NCBI GenBank assembly: GCA_963728155.1
Contig: CAVSJF010000011.1
Location: 192,936-256,935 of the forward strand
Reading direction: 5' to 3'
DNA length: 64,000 bases
From: JACVRW01 sp963728155
GTDB taxonomy: Bacteria > Actinomycetota > Thermoleophilia > Solirubrobacterales > Thermoleophilaceae
Positions 9,519 through 18,401 of this stretch are shown here, one piece after another. Made by a program: the position numbers and the translations under genes. The stretch's first letter is position 1. Each line of letters starts with the position of its first letter. Under the pieces are notes generated by a model. The model worked only from the letters and a program-made list of their open reading frames with translations. It was not told where the DNA came from and searched no databases.

Positions 9519-9847
9519 AGCGTTCCCGTTCCGCCGAGGCCGGCCGCCTCGCCCGCTCCCCCGGGCGCGGGACCGCCCCCGGGGGCGTCGTCGGCCGAGC
9601 CGGGAAGCTCGGTAAGGAGCACCTCGTTGGTGCGCGTGTCGCGCTCGGCCAAGAACCAGGCGCCGCAACCCGAGCGGTGGCTCCACCACTCGCGCTGGAC
9701 CCCGGCCACGTTGCGGCGGAAGTAGTTGTAGGTGTTCAGCTCACGCCGGCTCGGATTCGGCCCCGGCCGGGCATTGACCTCGCCGCCGAAGCCGAAATCG
9801 GTGACCTCGCGGGGGCCGCAGTTGGGACAGTTGAGGACGTAGGACAC
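9515..9847 (-). CDS. soxD: Sarcosine oxidase delta subunit-like (SoxD / MgdB)
   Basis: A 110-residue zinc-binding subunit. It begins MSYVLNCPNCGPRE with the CPxCG knuckle, continues with YNYFRRNVAGVQREWW near residue 40 and has the second metal segment around SGCGAWF near 59. The last 25 residues are Gly/Ala/Pro-rich and probably disordered. It starts with GTG and is first in the soxD-A-G-B unit. No strong ribosome site is visible. A promoter with an embedded palindrome (9902-9930) and a GC-rich hairpin (9867-9887) precede it. Confidence 0.88.
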   Translation of the reverse strand: MSYVLNCPNCGPREVTDFGFGGEVNARPGPNPSRRELNTYNYFRRNVAGVQREWWSHRSGCGAWFLAERDTRTNEVLLTELPGSADDAPGGGPAPGGAGEAAGLGGTGTL

Positions 9848-9866
9848 AGGTAGATAGCGTCGGGGC

Positions 9867-9887
9867 GCCGCCGGCAGGGCCGGCGGC
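9867..9887 (-). other. GC-rich hairpin in the soxD leader
   Basis: A perfect 9-bp inverted repeat, GCCGCCGGC and GCCGGCGGC with a 3-base loop, lies between the soxD promoter and its start codon. No run of T follows it on either strand, so a classical terminator is doubtful. It could slow ribosome entry, or separate mgsABC from soxDAGB expression. Confidence 0.4.
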
Positions 9888-9901
9888 TTCCGCCAGGCGC
9901 G

Positions 9902-9930
9902 ATCTTAGACAAATTTGTTTAATCCGACAA
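9902..9930 (-). promoter_or_regulatory. Promoter of soxDAGB-fhs-gntR with palindromic operator in the spacer
   Basis: On the minus strand TTGTCG (9930-9925) and TAAGAT (9907-9902) are separated by 17 bases, a standard housekeeping promoter layout. The spacer contains the perfect 10-bp palindrome ACAAATTTGT (9909-9918). The -35 lies within the end of mgsC. A nearly identical palindrome sits at 2240-2249. The placement predicts repression by a dimeric regulator, most likely the GntR protein encoded at the end of this unit. Confidence 0.6.
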
Positions 9931-11241
9931 GCCGGGCACCCAGCTCGTCCCCGCCAGCGGCACGCGCGCCATCGCCGCCGCCTCGATCGTCAGGGCCACC
10001 AGGTCCTCGGGCTCGAGGTTGTGCACGTGCGACTTGCCGCAGGCGCGTGCGAGCGTCTGGGTCTCGAGTGTGATCGTGCGCAGGTAGTTGGCCAGCCGCC
10101 GGCCCCCGAGCTCGGGGTCGAAGCGCGCCGCGAGCTCGTCGTCCTGGGTGGAGATGCCGGCCGGATCGCGCCCCTCGTGCCAGTCGTCGTAGAAGCCCGG
10201 GGCGGTGCCGAGCTTCGCGTACTCGTCCGCCAGCTCGGGTGCGTTGTCGCCCAGGGCGATCAGCGCGGCCACCCCGATGGACACCGCGTCGGCGCCGAGC
10301 GCCAGCGCCTTCGCCACGTCGGCGCCCGAGCGGATCCCGCCGGACACCACGAGCTGCACCTTGCGGTGCATCCCCAGCTCCTTGAGCGATTCCACCGCGG
10401 GCGGGATCGCGGAGAGGATGGGGATCCCCACGTGCTCGATGAACACCTCCTGCGTGGCCGCCGTGCCGCCCTGCATGCCGTCGAGCACCACCACGTCGGC
10501 GCCCGCCTTCACGGCCAGCGCCACGTCGTAGTAGGGCCGCGAGCCGCCGATCTTCACGAAGATCGGCTTCTGCCAGTCGGTGATCTCCCGCAGCTCGCCG
10601 ATCTTGATCTCCATGTCGTCGGGCCCGGTCCAGTCCGGATGGCGGCAGGCGCTGCGCTGGTCGATGCCCTTGGGCAGGTCGCGCATCTCGGCGACCCGGT
10701 CGGAGATCTTCTGGCCCAGCAGCATGCCGCCACCGCCGGGCTTGGCGCCCTGGCCGACGACGATCTCGATGGCGTCGGCCTTGCGCAGATCGTCGGGATT
10801 CATCCCGTAGCGCGAGGGCAGCAGCTGGTAGACGAGCAGGTCGGAGTGGCCGCGCTCCTCGGGCGTCATGCCGCCGTCGCCGGTGGTGGTGCACGTGCCC
10901 ACCGCACTCGCGCCGCGGCCCAGAGCCTCCTTTGCCGGCGCGGACAGTGCGCCGAAGCTCATGCCGGCGATGGTGACGGGGATCTTCAGGTGCAGCGGCT
11001 TCTCGGCGTTGCGCTCGCCGAGCACCACGTCGGTGTCGCAGCGCTCGCGGTATCCCTCGAGCGGGTAGCGCGAGACGCTCGCGCCCAGGAAGAGCAGGTC
11101 GTCGAAGTGGGGCACGCGGCGCTTGGCGCCGAAGCCGCGGATGTCGTAGATGCCCTCGTTGGCGGCGCGCTGGATCTCGGCGATCGCGTGGCGGTCGAAG
11201 ATCGCGCCTTCGCGCGGCGCGGGGGTGAAGGAGGTTCCCAT
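9919..11241 (-). CDS. mgsC: FMN-binding glutamate synthase-type subunit (N-methylglutamate synthase MgsC / GlxD)
   Basis: The 440-residue protein has the glutamate synthase central fold that binds FMN. Signatures include IAGMSFGALSAPAKEALGRG near residue 92, VGQGAKPGGGGMLLGQK near 155, VFVKIGG-type strands, VVSGGIRSGADVAKALALGA near 312 and a C-terminal SHVHNLEPEDLVALT. In the N-methylglutamate pathway this subunit transfers the amino acid part to make N-methylglutamate from gamma-glutamylmethylamide and 2-oxoglutarate. ATG at 11241 overlaps the mgsB stop by one base. The frame is intact. Confidence 0.85.
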   Translation of the reverse strand: MGTSFTPAPREGAIFDRHAIAEIQRAANEGIYDIRGFGAKRRVPHFDDLLFLGASVSRYPLEGYRERCDTDVVLGERNAEKPLHLKIPVTIAGMSFGALSAPAKEALGRGASAVGTCTTTGDGGMTPEERGHSDLLVYQLLPSRYGMNPDDLRKADAIEIVVGQGAKPGGGGMLLGQKISDRVAEMRDLPKGIDQRSACRHPDWTGPDDMEIKIGELREITDWQKPIFVKIGGSRPYYDVALAVKAGADVVVLDGMQGGTAATQEVFIEHVGIPILSAIPPAVESLKELGMHRKVQLVVSGGIRSGADVAKALALGADAVSIGVAALIALGDNAPELADEYAKLGTAPGFYDDWHEGRDPAGISTQDDELAARFDPELGGRRLANYLRTITLETQTLARACGKSHVHNLEPEDLVALTIEAAAMARVPLAGTSWVPGLSD

Positions 11242-11934
11242 CAGTACGCCCCCGCGTTGTCGACGTCGAAGTTGTACAGCGTGCGGGCCGAGCCGTAGCG
11301 GCGAAACTCGGACGGGTCGAAGTCGGCCTCGGCGCTCTGCAGCAGGTCGGTGAGCTCGGTCACGTGGTGCTCCTTCATCTCCTTCTCTACGCAGTCGGCG
11401 CCCAGCCCGGCCACCGAGCCCCGCACGTAGAGGTGCGACTCGTAGATCGAATCGCCGAGCGCGTCGCCGGCGTCGCCGCATACCACGAGGCAGCCCTTCT
11501 GGGCCATGAAGGCGCTCATGTGCCCCACCGACCCGTGCACGACGATGTCGATTCCCTTCATCGATATCCCGCAGCGGGCCGCGGCGCTGCCGTGCACCAC
11601 GAGCAGGCCGCCGCGCCCGGTGGCGCCGGCCGACTGGCTCGCGCTGCCCTCGACCACGATCGTGCCCGACATGGTGTTCTCGGCAAGGCCCACGCCGGCG
11701 TTGCCGCGCACCCGCACGGTCGCCTGCTTGTTCATGCCCGCGCAGTAGTAGCCCACGTGGCCCTCGATCTCGACGTCGATCGGCGCGTCGATGCCCACCG
11801 CCACGCGCGTGGGCGCCGCGTGGGTTGAGCACCCGCCAGCGGCCCTGCGGGGCGTCGTGCAGCCGGGCGTTCAGCTCCCGAAGCGGCGTTACGGCCAGGT
11901 CGACTTCGGTGGCATGGGTCTCCACCGCCGCCAT
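11241..11934 (-). CDS. mgsB: GXGXG-domain glutamate synthase-like subunit (MgsB / GlxC), frame broken once
   Basis: About 230 residues once a single extra base near 11805-11812 is ignored. The first 40 residues (TPLRELNARLH, GRWRVLNPR) come from one frame. The rest is the right-handed beta-helix repeat of the glutamate synthase C-terminal domain, with many G-x-x-G turns (HVGYYCAGMNKQA, GNAGVGLAENTMSG, GRGGLLVVHGSAA). ATG at 11934 overlaps the mgsA stop (TAATG). The gene sits between mgsA and mgsC as in known N-methylglutamate synthase operons. Confidence 0.83.
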
Positions 11935-12835
11935 TACGCGGGCTGGCGCTCCCAGCTGTACACCTGGCCCGGCTCGGGCTCCCACATGCGCGCGTCGTCG
12001 GCGCCGGGCAGGGTGGCGATCGCCCGGTACTCGGAGGCCATGGCCACCCACTCCTCGGTCTCCGCCATCACGGCGGGCTTGCAGGCGATCGGGTCACGCA
12101 GCACGGCAAACCCGTCGACCGTGCCCACGGCGAAGGTGTAGAAGCCATCGAGGTCCTCGAGGCAGCCTTCGAGCGCCGCCTCCAGCGAAGCGCCCTCGCG
12201 CAGCCGCCAGGTGAGGTAGCCGGCCGCCACCTCGGTGTCGTTGAGGGTCTGGAACTCGATGCCCTCCGCGCGCAGCTGCTCGCGCAGGCGGTTGTGGTTG
12301 GAGAGCGACCCGTTGTGCACCAGGCAGAGGTCGAGCCCGGTGGAGAAGGGGTGTGAGCCGTCGGTGGTGACCTTGCTCTCGGTGGCCATCGCGTGTGACC
12401 GAGGGCGTGCGTGCCGCTCATGGAAGCGAGGTCGAAGCGCTCGACGAACTCGCCCGGCAGCCCGGCCTCCTTGTAGATCTCGATCGCCTCGCCCGCGCTC
12501 ATCACCCGCAGCTCGGGATGGCGCTCGCGCAGCCAGCCCACCGTCGTGTCGGCGTCGGCCTCGACCACGATCACCGCGTGGCTGGCGCGCACCTCGGGCT
12601 CACCCGCCCCGAACGCCGAGGCCAGGGCGGCCTGCACCGCTCGCCAGTCCTGGCGTGGATCGGCGGAGTGCAGCGTGACCTTCGTGGAGCCGGACGCCAC
12701 GCGGTCGCGATAGATCGCCACGCCGGCGCTGTCGGGGCCGCGGTCGCCGAGCTGGAGCAGCATCTCAGCGAGATGGCGGCCGAGCGAATCGCTCAGCTCG
12801 GGCGACTTGCTGAACAGACCGGCAATTCCGCACAT
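11934..12835 (-). CDS. mgsA: Glutamine amidotransferase-like subunit (MgsA / GlxB), frame broken once
   Basis: About 300 residues when one base missing near 12390 is restored; the break falls in the conserved GHTRMATES segment, read partly from each frame. The protein starts MCGIAGLF with the Ntn Cys nucleophile, has DRGPDSAG near residue 33, and after the break LCLVHNGSLSNHN. I chose ATG at 12835 rather than the longer frame to 12919, because Cys must be residue 2. A -10-like TACACT ends 6 bases before the ATG, so the transcript is probably leaderless. It heads the mgsABC unit. Confidence 0.83.
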
Positions 12836-12841
12836 AGATCG

Positions 12842-12871
12842 AGTGTAGGTGGGGGTGACTGGGCCTCCCAA
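12842..12871 (-). promoter_or_regulatory. Predicted leaderless promoter of mgsABC
   Basis: TACACT (minus strand, 12847-12842) ends 6 bases before the ATG at 12835. TTGGGA lies 18 bases further upstream. There is no ribosome site. The AAATTT palindrome of the soxD and glutamine-synthetase promoters is absent here. Confidence 0.45.
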
Positions 12872-12920
12872 TGGCAGGCCCGCGAACAATTCGCCCGGTG
12901 GGCTATGTGCGGATCCCACA

Positions 12921-12949
12921 TTGGCCGCTCACCCTCGAACGGGTACTTT
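12921..12949 (+). promoter_or_regulatory. Predicted leaderless promoter of the GMAS-like gene
   Basis: TTGGCC (12921-12926), a 17-base spacer and TACTTT (12944-12949) end 7 bases before the ATG at 12957, leaving no room for a ribosome site. It diverges from the mgsABC promoter about 75 bases away. Confidence 0.55.
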
Positions 12950-12956
12950 GGCGCGT

Positions 12957-14333
12957 ATGAACCAGCCCTTCACCGCGCCCAGCTCCCGCGAGGACGTCGA
13001 GCGCTACATCCGCGAGAACGACGTGGAGTTCCTGTTCGCCCAGTTCGTCGACATGCACGGCAAGCCGAACGCCAAGCTCGTGCCGGCGCGGCATCTCGAC
13101 GGGTTGCTCGAGGACGGCGCGGGCTTCGCCGGTTTCGCGGCCGGGGCGATCGGCCAGCGGCCCAACGACCCGGACATCGCCGCCATCCCCGACGTGCGCT
13201 CGCTGACCCCGCTTCCCTGGCGACCCAACGTGGCGCGCCTGGCCTGCGACGTGACCGTCGAGGGCGAGGCCTGGCCCTACTGCCCGCGTACGATCCTCCG
13301 CGGCGTGCTCGACCGGGCGGCGGCCATGGGCTACGAGTTCAAGATCGGGGCCGAGCTCGAATACTTCCTGGTGCGCCTGCTCGACGACGGGTCGATCGAG
13401 CTGGCCGACCCGCTCGACACCCTCGACCAGCCCTGTTACGACATGCGCGCGCTCACGCGCAATCTCGACTTCATGTCGGAGGTCTCCCGTCACGTCGACG
13501 CCCTCGGATGGAACAACTACGCGAACGACCACGAGGACGCCAACGGCCAGTTCGAGCAGAACTTCGACTACGCCGATGCGCTCACCACCTGCGACCGGGC
13601 GATCTTCTTCCGCTACATGGTGGAGTCGCTGGCCCAGGAGCGCGGGCTGATCGCCACCTTCATGCCCAAGCCGTTCGGCCACCTGACGGGCAACGGCTGC
13701 CACTTCCACATGAGCCTGTGGAAGGACGGCGAGAACGTGTTCGAGGCCGATCCCTCGGACGACCCGCGCGGCCTCGGGCTTTCGCCGCTCGCCTACAACT
13801 TCATCGGCGGGCTCAAGGCGCACGCCAAGGCCTACATCGCTCTGACCGCGCCCACGGTTGGCTCCTACAAGCGGCTCGTGGTGGGCACGCGCAGCGGGTC
13901 GAGCTGGGCCCCCGTCTACGTGAGCTACGGCTACAACAACCGCACCCAGATGCTCCGGGTGCCGGCGCCCGGCCGCGTGGAGGACCGCACGGTCGACGGC
14001 TCGTGCAATCCCTACCTGGGGGCGGCGGCGGTACTGGCCGCCGGCCTGGACGGCATCGAGCGCGAGCTCGACCCGGGCGAGCCGACCACCGAGCTCAACC
14101 TGCACGAGCTGGACGACGAGCGCCGGGCCGAGCTCGGCGTGGATCTGCTCCCCGGCAACCTCCTCGACGCGACGCGCGAGCTCGAGAAGTGCGACGTGCT
14201 GCGCAAAGCGCTGGGCAACACCGGCCGGGAGGACTACGTCGACTACTTCGTGACCGAGAAGCGCCGGGAGTTTCAGGACTGGCACGACCAGGTCTCGCAG
14301 TGGGAGGTCGACCGCTACCTGCAGTTGTTCTAG
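12957..14333 (+). CDS. gmaS: Gamma-glutamylmethylamide synthetase-like (glutamine synthetase type III-like)
   Basis: A 458-residue glutamine synthetase superfamily enzyme. From memory of the family its sequence fits gamma-glutamylmethylamide synthetases closely: DGAGFAGFAAGAIGQ near residue 53, NYANDHEDANGQFEQNF near 192, TFMPKPFGHLTGNGCHFHMS near 236-255, NNRTQMLRVPAPGR near 328 and DGSCNPYLGAAA. Such enzymes ligate methylamine to glutamate with ATP, the first step of the N-methylglutamate pathway. It is divergent from mgsABC, which would use its product. ATG at 12957 follows a leaderless promoter; the longer frame to 12849 lacks family similarity. A related glutamate-amine ligase with another amine substrate is the main alternative. 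Confidence 0.75.
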   Translation: MNQPFTAPSSREDVERYIRENDVEFLFAQFVDMHGKPNAKLVPARHLDGLLEDGAGFAGFAAGAIGQRPNDPDIAAIPDVRSLTPLPWRPNVARLACDVTVEGEAWPYCPRTILRGVLDRAAAMGYEFKIGAELEYFLVRLLDDGSIELADPLDTLDQPCYDMRALTRNLDFMSEVSRHVDALGWNNYANDHEDANGQFEQNFDYADALTTCDRAIFFRYMVESLAQERGLIATFMPKPFGHLTGNGCHFHMSLWKDGENVFEADPSDDPRGLGLSPLAYNFIGGLKAHAKAYIALTAPTVGSYKRLVVGTRSGSSWAPVYVSYGYNNRTQMLRVPAPGRVEDRTVDGSCNPYLGAAAVLAAGLDGIERELDPGEPTTELNLHELDDERRAELGVDLLPGNLLDATRELEKCDVLRKALGNTGREDYVDYFVTEKRREFQDWHDQVSQWEVDRYLQLF

Positions 14334-14334
14334 C

Positions 14335-15547
14335 TCAGCTCTCCAGTAGCCCGAGGCGCCCAGCCAGCCACCGGGCCGGCAGCGCCTGGAAAAGCAGGGT
14401 CAGAACGATCGCCAGAGCCACCACCGAGGCGAACACGTCTCCGTTCGGCACGCCCAGCCCCGCCAGCACTCCCACCAGCGCGGCCGGCACCACTCCGGTC
14501 TCCCGCGTCCAGCACAGGAAGGCCAGCTCGTTGCGCGACCAGCGCTCGGCGCGGACGGGGAGGGCGCACACGAACACGGTGAGCGGCCGCGCCACCAGCA
14601 TCAGCGTGGCCAGCACGGCCAGAGCGGGCAGCAGATTCTCGCCGAGCGTGTCGAATGGGATGTTCGCGCCCAGCACCATGAACACGATCAAGGTGACGAT
14701 GTCCGCCAGGTTGAACGCGAACTGGCCCACCTCCTGCATGTGCGGCTCATCGGGGTGGCCCAGCCCGAGGTGCTCGGTGTTCCCGACGATCAGCCCGGCG
14801 AGGAAGGCTCCCAGATAGCCGCTGCCTCCGGCGGTGTCCAGCGAGAAGAAGCTGATCGTGATGACGGTGAGCACCGCGATCGCCGCGCTCTCGCGCCAGA
14901 TGCCCGAGCGAGAGCTCGAGATCGCCGCCGCAAGCACGACTCCGGCCACGATCCCGAGCACCGTGCTGATGCCGAGGTCGACCAGGAACTCGCCGGCCGG
15001 GCCGGTGACCGAGTTGCTTCCCGTGAGGACCACGCCGGCGAGCGTGAGCGCGAGCGCCGCTCCGGTCGGGTCGTTGAAGGCCGACTCGGCGATCACGGTC
15101 TGAGCCAGCTTCGGCTTCAGCCGCGAGCGGACGAAGAGAGGGATCAGGATCGCGGGGTCGGTGGGCGACAGGACCGCGCCCACGAGCAGCGCCATGTCCC
15201 AGGGAAGGTCGAATGCCAGGTGGGCGGTCACGCCCACGATCGCGGCCGTCAAGCACCATGCCCGGCACGGCCAGCAGGCCGAGCGTCCTCCACACCTTCC
15301 GCAGCACGGGCACGGACAGGCTGAGGCCGCCGTAGAACAGGATCAGCGAAACGCCCAGCGTGAACATGAGCTGAGCGCCGAGCGAGTCGAATGGCACGTC
15401 GATCACGTCGAGCGCGAACGGACCGAACAGCGCGCCGATCGCCACCAGCACCAGGATCTCCGGAATCGCGATCAGGCTTGCCACGAAGCGGGCGAGCAGC
15501 GCGCCCATCAGGAGCAGGCTCAGTGTGAGTAGGACGTCGCCCGTCAC
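14335..15547 (-). CDS. Cation/proton antiporter (CPA family), frame broken once
   Basis: About 403 residues with a dozen hydrophobic helices of the Na+/H+ exchanger fold. Landmarks are LIAIPEILVLVAIGALFGP near residue 26, the LSPTDPAILIPLF and AESAFNDPTGAALAL segments holding the conserved ion-binding Asp residues, and TRETGVVPAAL near the C-terminus. An extra base at about 15251 splits it; both frames join at VPGMVLTAAIVG. No RCK/TrkA domain follows, unlike many Kef-type relatives. GTG at 15547 overlaps the stop of the membrane sensor gene upstream (GTGA). It ends 1 base from the convergent GMAS-like gene. Confidence 0.82.
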
Positions 15548-16200
15548 TCGCGGCGCCCGCCCTCGAGCGCCATGCGGGCGATGTCCGACGCGGTCACGAG
15601 CAGCAGGATGATCACCAACGTGGCGCCCAGCGCCACGGCGATGAGGCCCCGGCGTGAGTCCTCCCGGGCATCGTCGAACGCCTTCTCGGTCGCGCTGTCG
15701 CGGCGGCTCTCGTAGCGCGCGAGGTCATCCGCGCGAGTGGCCATGGAGTCGAAGAGCTTCAGCTCGGGGCCCAGGAAGATCTGCTTCACGCGCCGCTCGT
15801 CGCCGCGCTCCAGGGCAGCGAAGGCCTGGTCGTCGAGGCCCATGAACCGGTCGAACGTGGCGCTCAGCTCGCGCAGGTAGCGGCGCTCCTGCTCGTCGGT
15901 CAAGACCCCGCGCGCCTCGGCGAGATCGCGCCTGAACTCGCGCACGGAGGCCGTGAACCGCCCTCGCGACGCGCCGTTGTCATAGCCGTACGCGGTCTGC
16001 CAGCCGTTGAAGTCGGTCACGCCGAACTTCAGGTCGAGCGCCAGCGCCTGGCGCTCGGCGCGGTCCTGCACCTCGTCGAAGCGGTCGCCCAATCTGTTCA
16101 TGCCGTGCAGGGCCACGGCGATCGTGATGACCGGGCCGAGGACGCAGAGCAGGATCGCGACGTAGAGCTTCGCCCTGATGGTCACCAGGGGACTCCGCAT
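15544..16200 (-). CDS. Two-helix membrane protein with extracytoplasmic four-helix-bundle-like domain
   Basis: 218 residues. A transmembrane helix (about 11-33, LYVAILLCVLGPVITIAVAL) is followed by about 150 residues of charged helices resembling the ligand-binding bundle of chemoreceptors, then a second membrane helix (about 183-205). Only a dozen residues follow, so there is no HAMP, kinase or methyl-accepting output domain. The stop overlaps the antiporter GTG, so the two are co-translated. I infer a sensor or accessory subunit for the transporter; no precise family is recognised. Confidence 0.6.
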   Translation of the reverse strand: MRSPLVTIRAKLYVAILLCVLGPVITIAVALHGMNRLGDRFDEVQDRAERQALALDLKFGVTDFNGWQTAYGYDNGASRGRFTASVREFRRDLAEARGVLTDEQERRYLRELSATFDRFMGLDDQAFAALERGDERRVKQIFLGPELKLFDSMATRADDLARYESRRDSATEKAFDDAREDSRRGLIAVALGATLVIILLLVTASDIARMALEGGRRE

Positions 16201-16214
16201 GTAGGGTGGCGCCG

Positions 16215-16485
16215 ATGCTGCTGTTCGTCCTCACGCAGAGCGCGCCGCCCATCATGCTGCTGGTGCTGGCCGTGGCGCTCTACCTGACTGTCATGGACCT
16301 GCGCCAGGAGGACGGACCTCGACTTCACTCCCAAGGTCTGGTGGTTCCTGTTCGTGCTGCTCACGCACGTGCCCGGCTACATCGTTTTCCGCGTCTGGAT
16401 AGCGGTGCGCAGGCACCGTCGCGAGGACCAGTCGCATGCTGCTAGTCCCGGTCCCCGCGGACGTCGTGGAGGCGGGCCAGCTTGA
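16215..16485 (+). CDS. Small membrane protein, probably frame-broken
   Basis: The first frame gives MLLFVLTQSAPPIMLLVLAV and a helix to about residue 31. Removing one base near 16310-16313 continues into a second hydrophobic stretch (DLDFTPKVWWFLFVLLTHVP, then a basic tail). Without the correction the frame ends at 16445. The corrected frame would overlap the 3' end of the opposite PucR-type gene. Function unknown; confidence is limited by the break. Confidence 0.4.
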
Positions 16486-18220
16486 GCGCCAGCTCGAGCG
16501 AGAGCAGATCCTCCGTTCCCAGGTCCAGGTCAGTGACCCGCTCGATCCGCTCGAGCCGCTGACGCACCGTGTTGGGGTGGATGTAGAGCGCCCGCGCGCT
16601 CGCGGCCACGCTGCCGCGATCGGCCAGAAAGCGCTCGAGCGTCTCGACCAGGCGCGCCCCGCGCCGTCGGTCGTATGGAGCAACTCCTCGACGGAGGTCC
16701 GGTAGCGGTCGTGCGGGGCGTCATCCATCTCCAGATGGACCAGGTACTTGTAGGCACCGAGACCCTCGTACGAGACCGCGCCCCCGTCGGCCACCAGCGA
16801 GCGGCCGATGCGCGACGCATCGGCGGCCTCGCGCATGCGCCGCCGCGCGCTGGCCGCGCCGCGGTCCACATCGCTCAGGCCCACCACCACGCCCTCCTCA
16901 CGCGCGAGCTCCTCGCATCCCTGCCGCAGCCGCTCGACCGCAGCGGCACCCGCGAGGCAAGCGGGGCGATCGCGCGGACGCAGTCGTGCTGCGAGTCGAA
17001 GAAGGCGCGGGGTAGAGCCGGCGCAGGCGGCTCTCGAAGCGAGCGGCCAGGTCCGGCCAGCCGGGTCCCTCCTCACCGGCGGGCGCGGCGCGCACCGCAT
17101 GGAGGAACACGTGCGGGCGCGTGAGGTCGCAGCGCGCTTCGGCGGCCTTCGCCTCCGCGGCCTCGACCGAGCCCGCCGCGAGCGCCTCGAACATGTCCTT
17201 GACGATGTTCTCCGCGGTCAGCCGCTCGATCAGCTCCGCCTTCTTGAGTCCCACCGCAGTCTGGTGTGCCACCGCGCGCAGCAGCTCGGCGTCCTCCTCG
17301 TCGAAGGCCCGGCCGCGCGCGATGCAGCAGACGATTCCGAGTTGCTCGTCCCCCGCCGCCAGGGGCGCCACCAGCAACTCTTCCTCGATGGCCCGGGTGC
17401 GCCCGCCGCGCATGAGGTCGAGCAGCTGTGCCGCGCGTCCTGGCCGTGTGCTCGACTCGGGCGGATCCGAGCCCACCAGGTTCAGCTCGTCGGCATCCGA
17501 ATCGATTCGCCATATCTGGCACGACTCAGCGCCCAGCAGCTGGCGCGCTCCGCGCGTAACGGTGTCGTAGAGATCTTCGCGCAGCGTCACCGCGGCGAGC
17601 GCCTGGCTCAACTGCGTGAGTGTGGTCAGCGCCTCCACCCGCCGGCGCGCGCCCTCGTAGAGCTTGGCGTTCTCGATCGCCCCCGCAGCGAGCGACGCGG
17701 TGTGCACGAGGAAGTTGAGCACCCCGTCGTCGAACTCGCGCGGGGCCTGTGTGTGGAGGACCACCACACCGAGTACGTCCCCGTCGCGCGCCATCACCGG
17801 TACGGCGACCATGGATTGGAAGCGCTCTTCCTCGAGCTCCGGCACGTACTTCATGCGCGGGTCGTCAAGCGCGTGTTCGCGGATGAACTCGGGCGTCTTG
17901 GTGCGCGCGACCCATCCCGTGAGGCCCTCCTCGATCCCCCAGCCGAGCTGGCCGACCAGATGGGAGTAGCGCGGCGACGCCGCGCGCAACACGAGGCGCT
18001 CGCCGTCGAGGAAGTAGATGAAGCAGGCGTTGCAGCCGGTCGCGTCGGTGGCGATCTCCATGATCCCGTCGAGGACCCGGTCCAGATCCAGCGAGGACGA
18101 GACCGTCTTGATGACGGCGTACAGCGTCTCGTTTTCGCGCTGGACGCGGGCCAGGGAGTCGCCGCCGCCCGATACCCGTGAGACCGTCAAACCAGCCTCC
18201 TTGCGGTATGGAGCGGCCAT
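16442..18220 (-). CDS. GAF-domain PucR/CdaR-type transcriptional regulator, frame broken at least three times
   Basis: Assembled across breaks near 17010, 16950 and 16670 this is about 590 residues. A coiled segment (VQRENETLYAVIKTVSSSLD, about 25-45) precedes a GAF domain (to about 190) and a second GAF-like domain (about 200-340). A helical middle part and a C-terminal PucR-type helix-turn-helix (ALYIHPNTVRQRLERIERV) follow. PucR proteins commonly control purine or nitrogen metabolism. It diverges from the ammonium transporter, its likeliest target. I used ATG at 18220; the frame is open to 18307. GAF domains may sense small molecules such as 2-oxoglutarate or cyclic nucleotides, not decidable here. 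Confidence 0.75.
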
Positions 18221-18401
18221 CCTAGCCGGGGCCACACACCCGCCATATGTGTCGATGTGACACTCGTAGAGCTCTAACGATGTGCCCATCACACGTTGCG
18301 GGAACACTCCAGCCAGTAATAGCGTCGCGCCCGCACGATTCTGCTGGGAAAAATGCTGGGGAAAAGACAGTGTCAGCGGGCGCTATAGCCATGGAGGAAG
18401 C

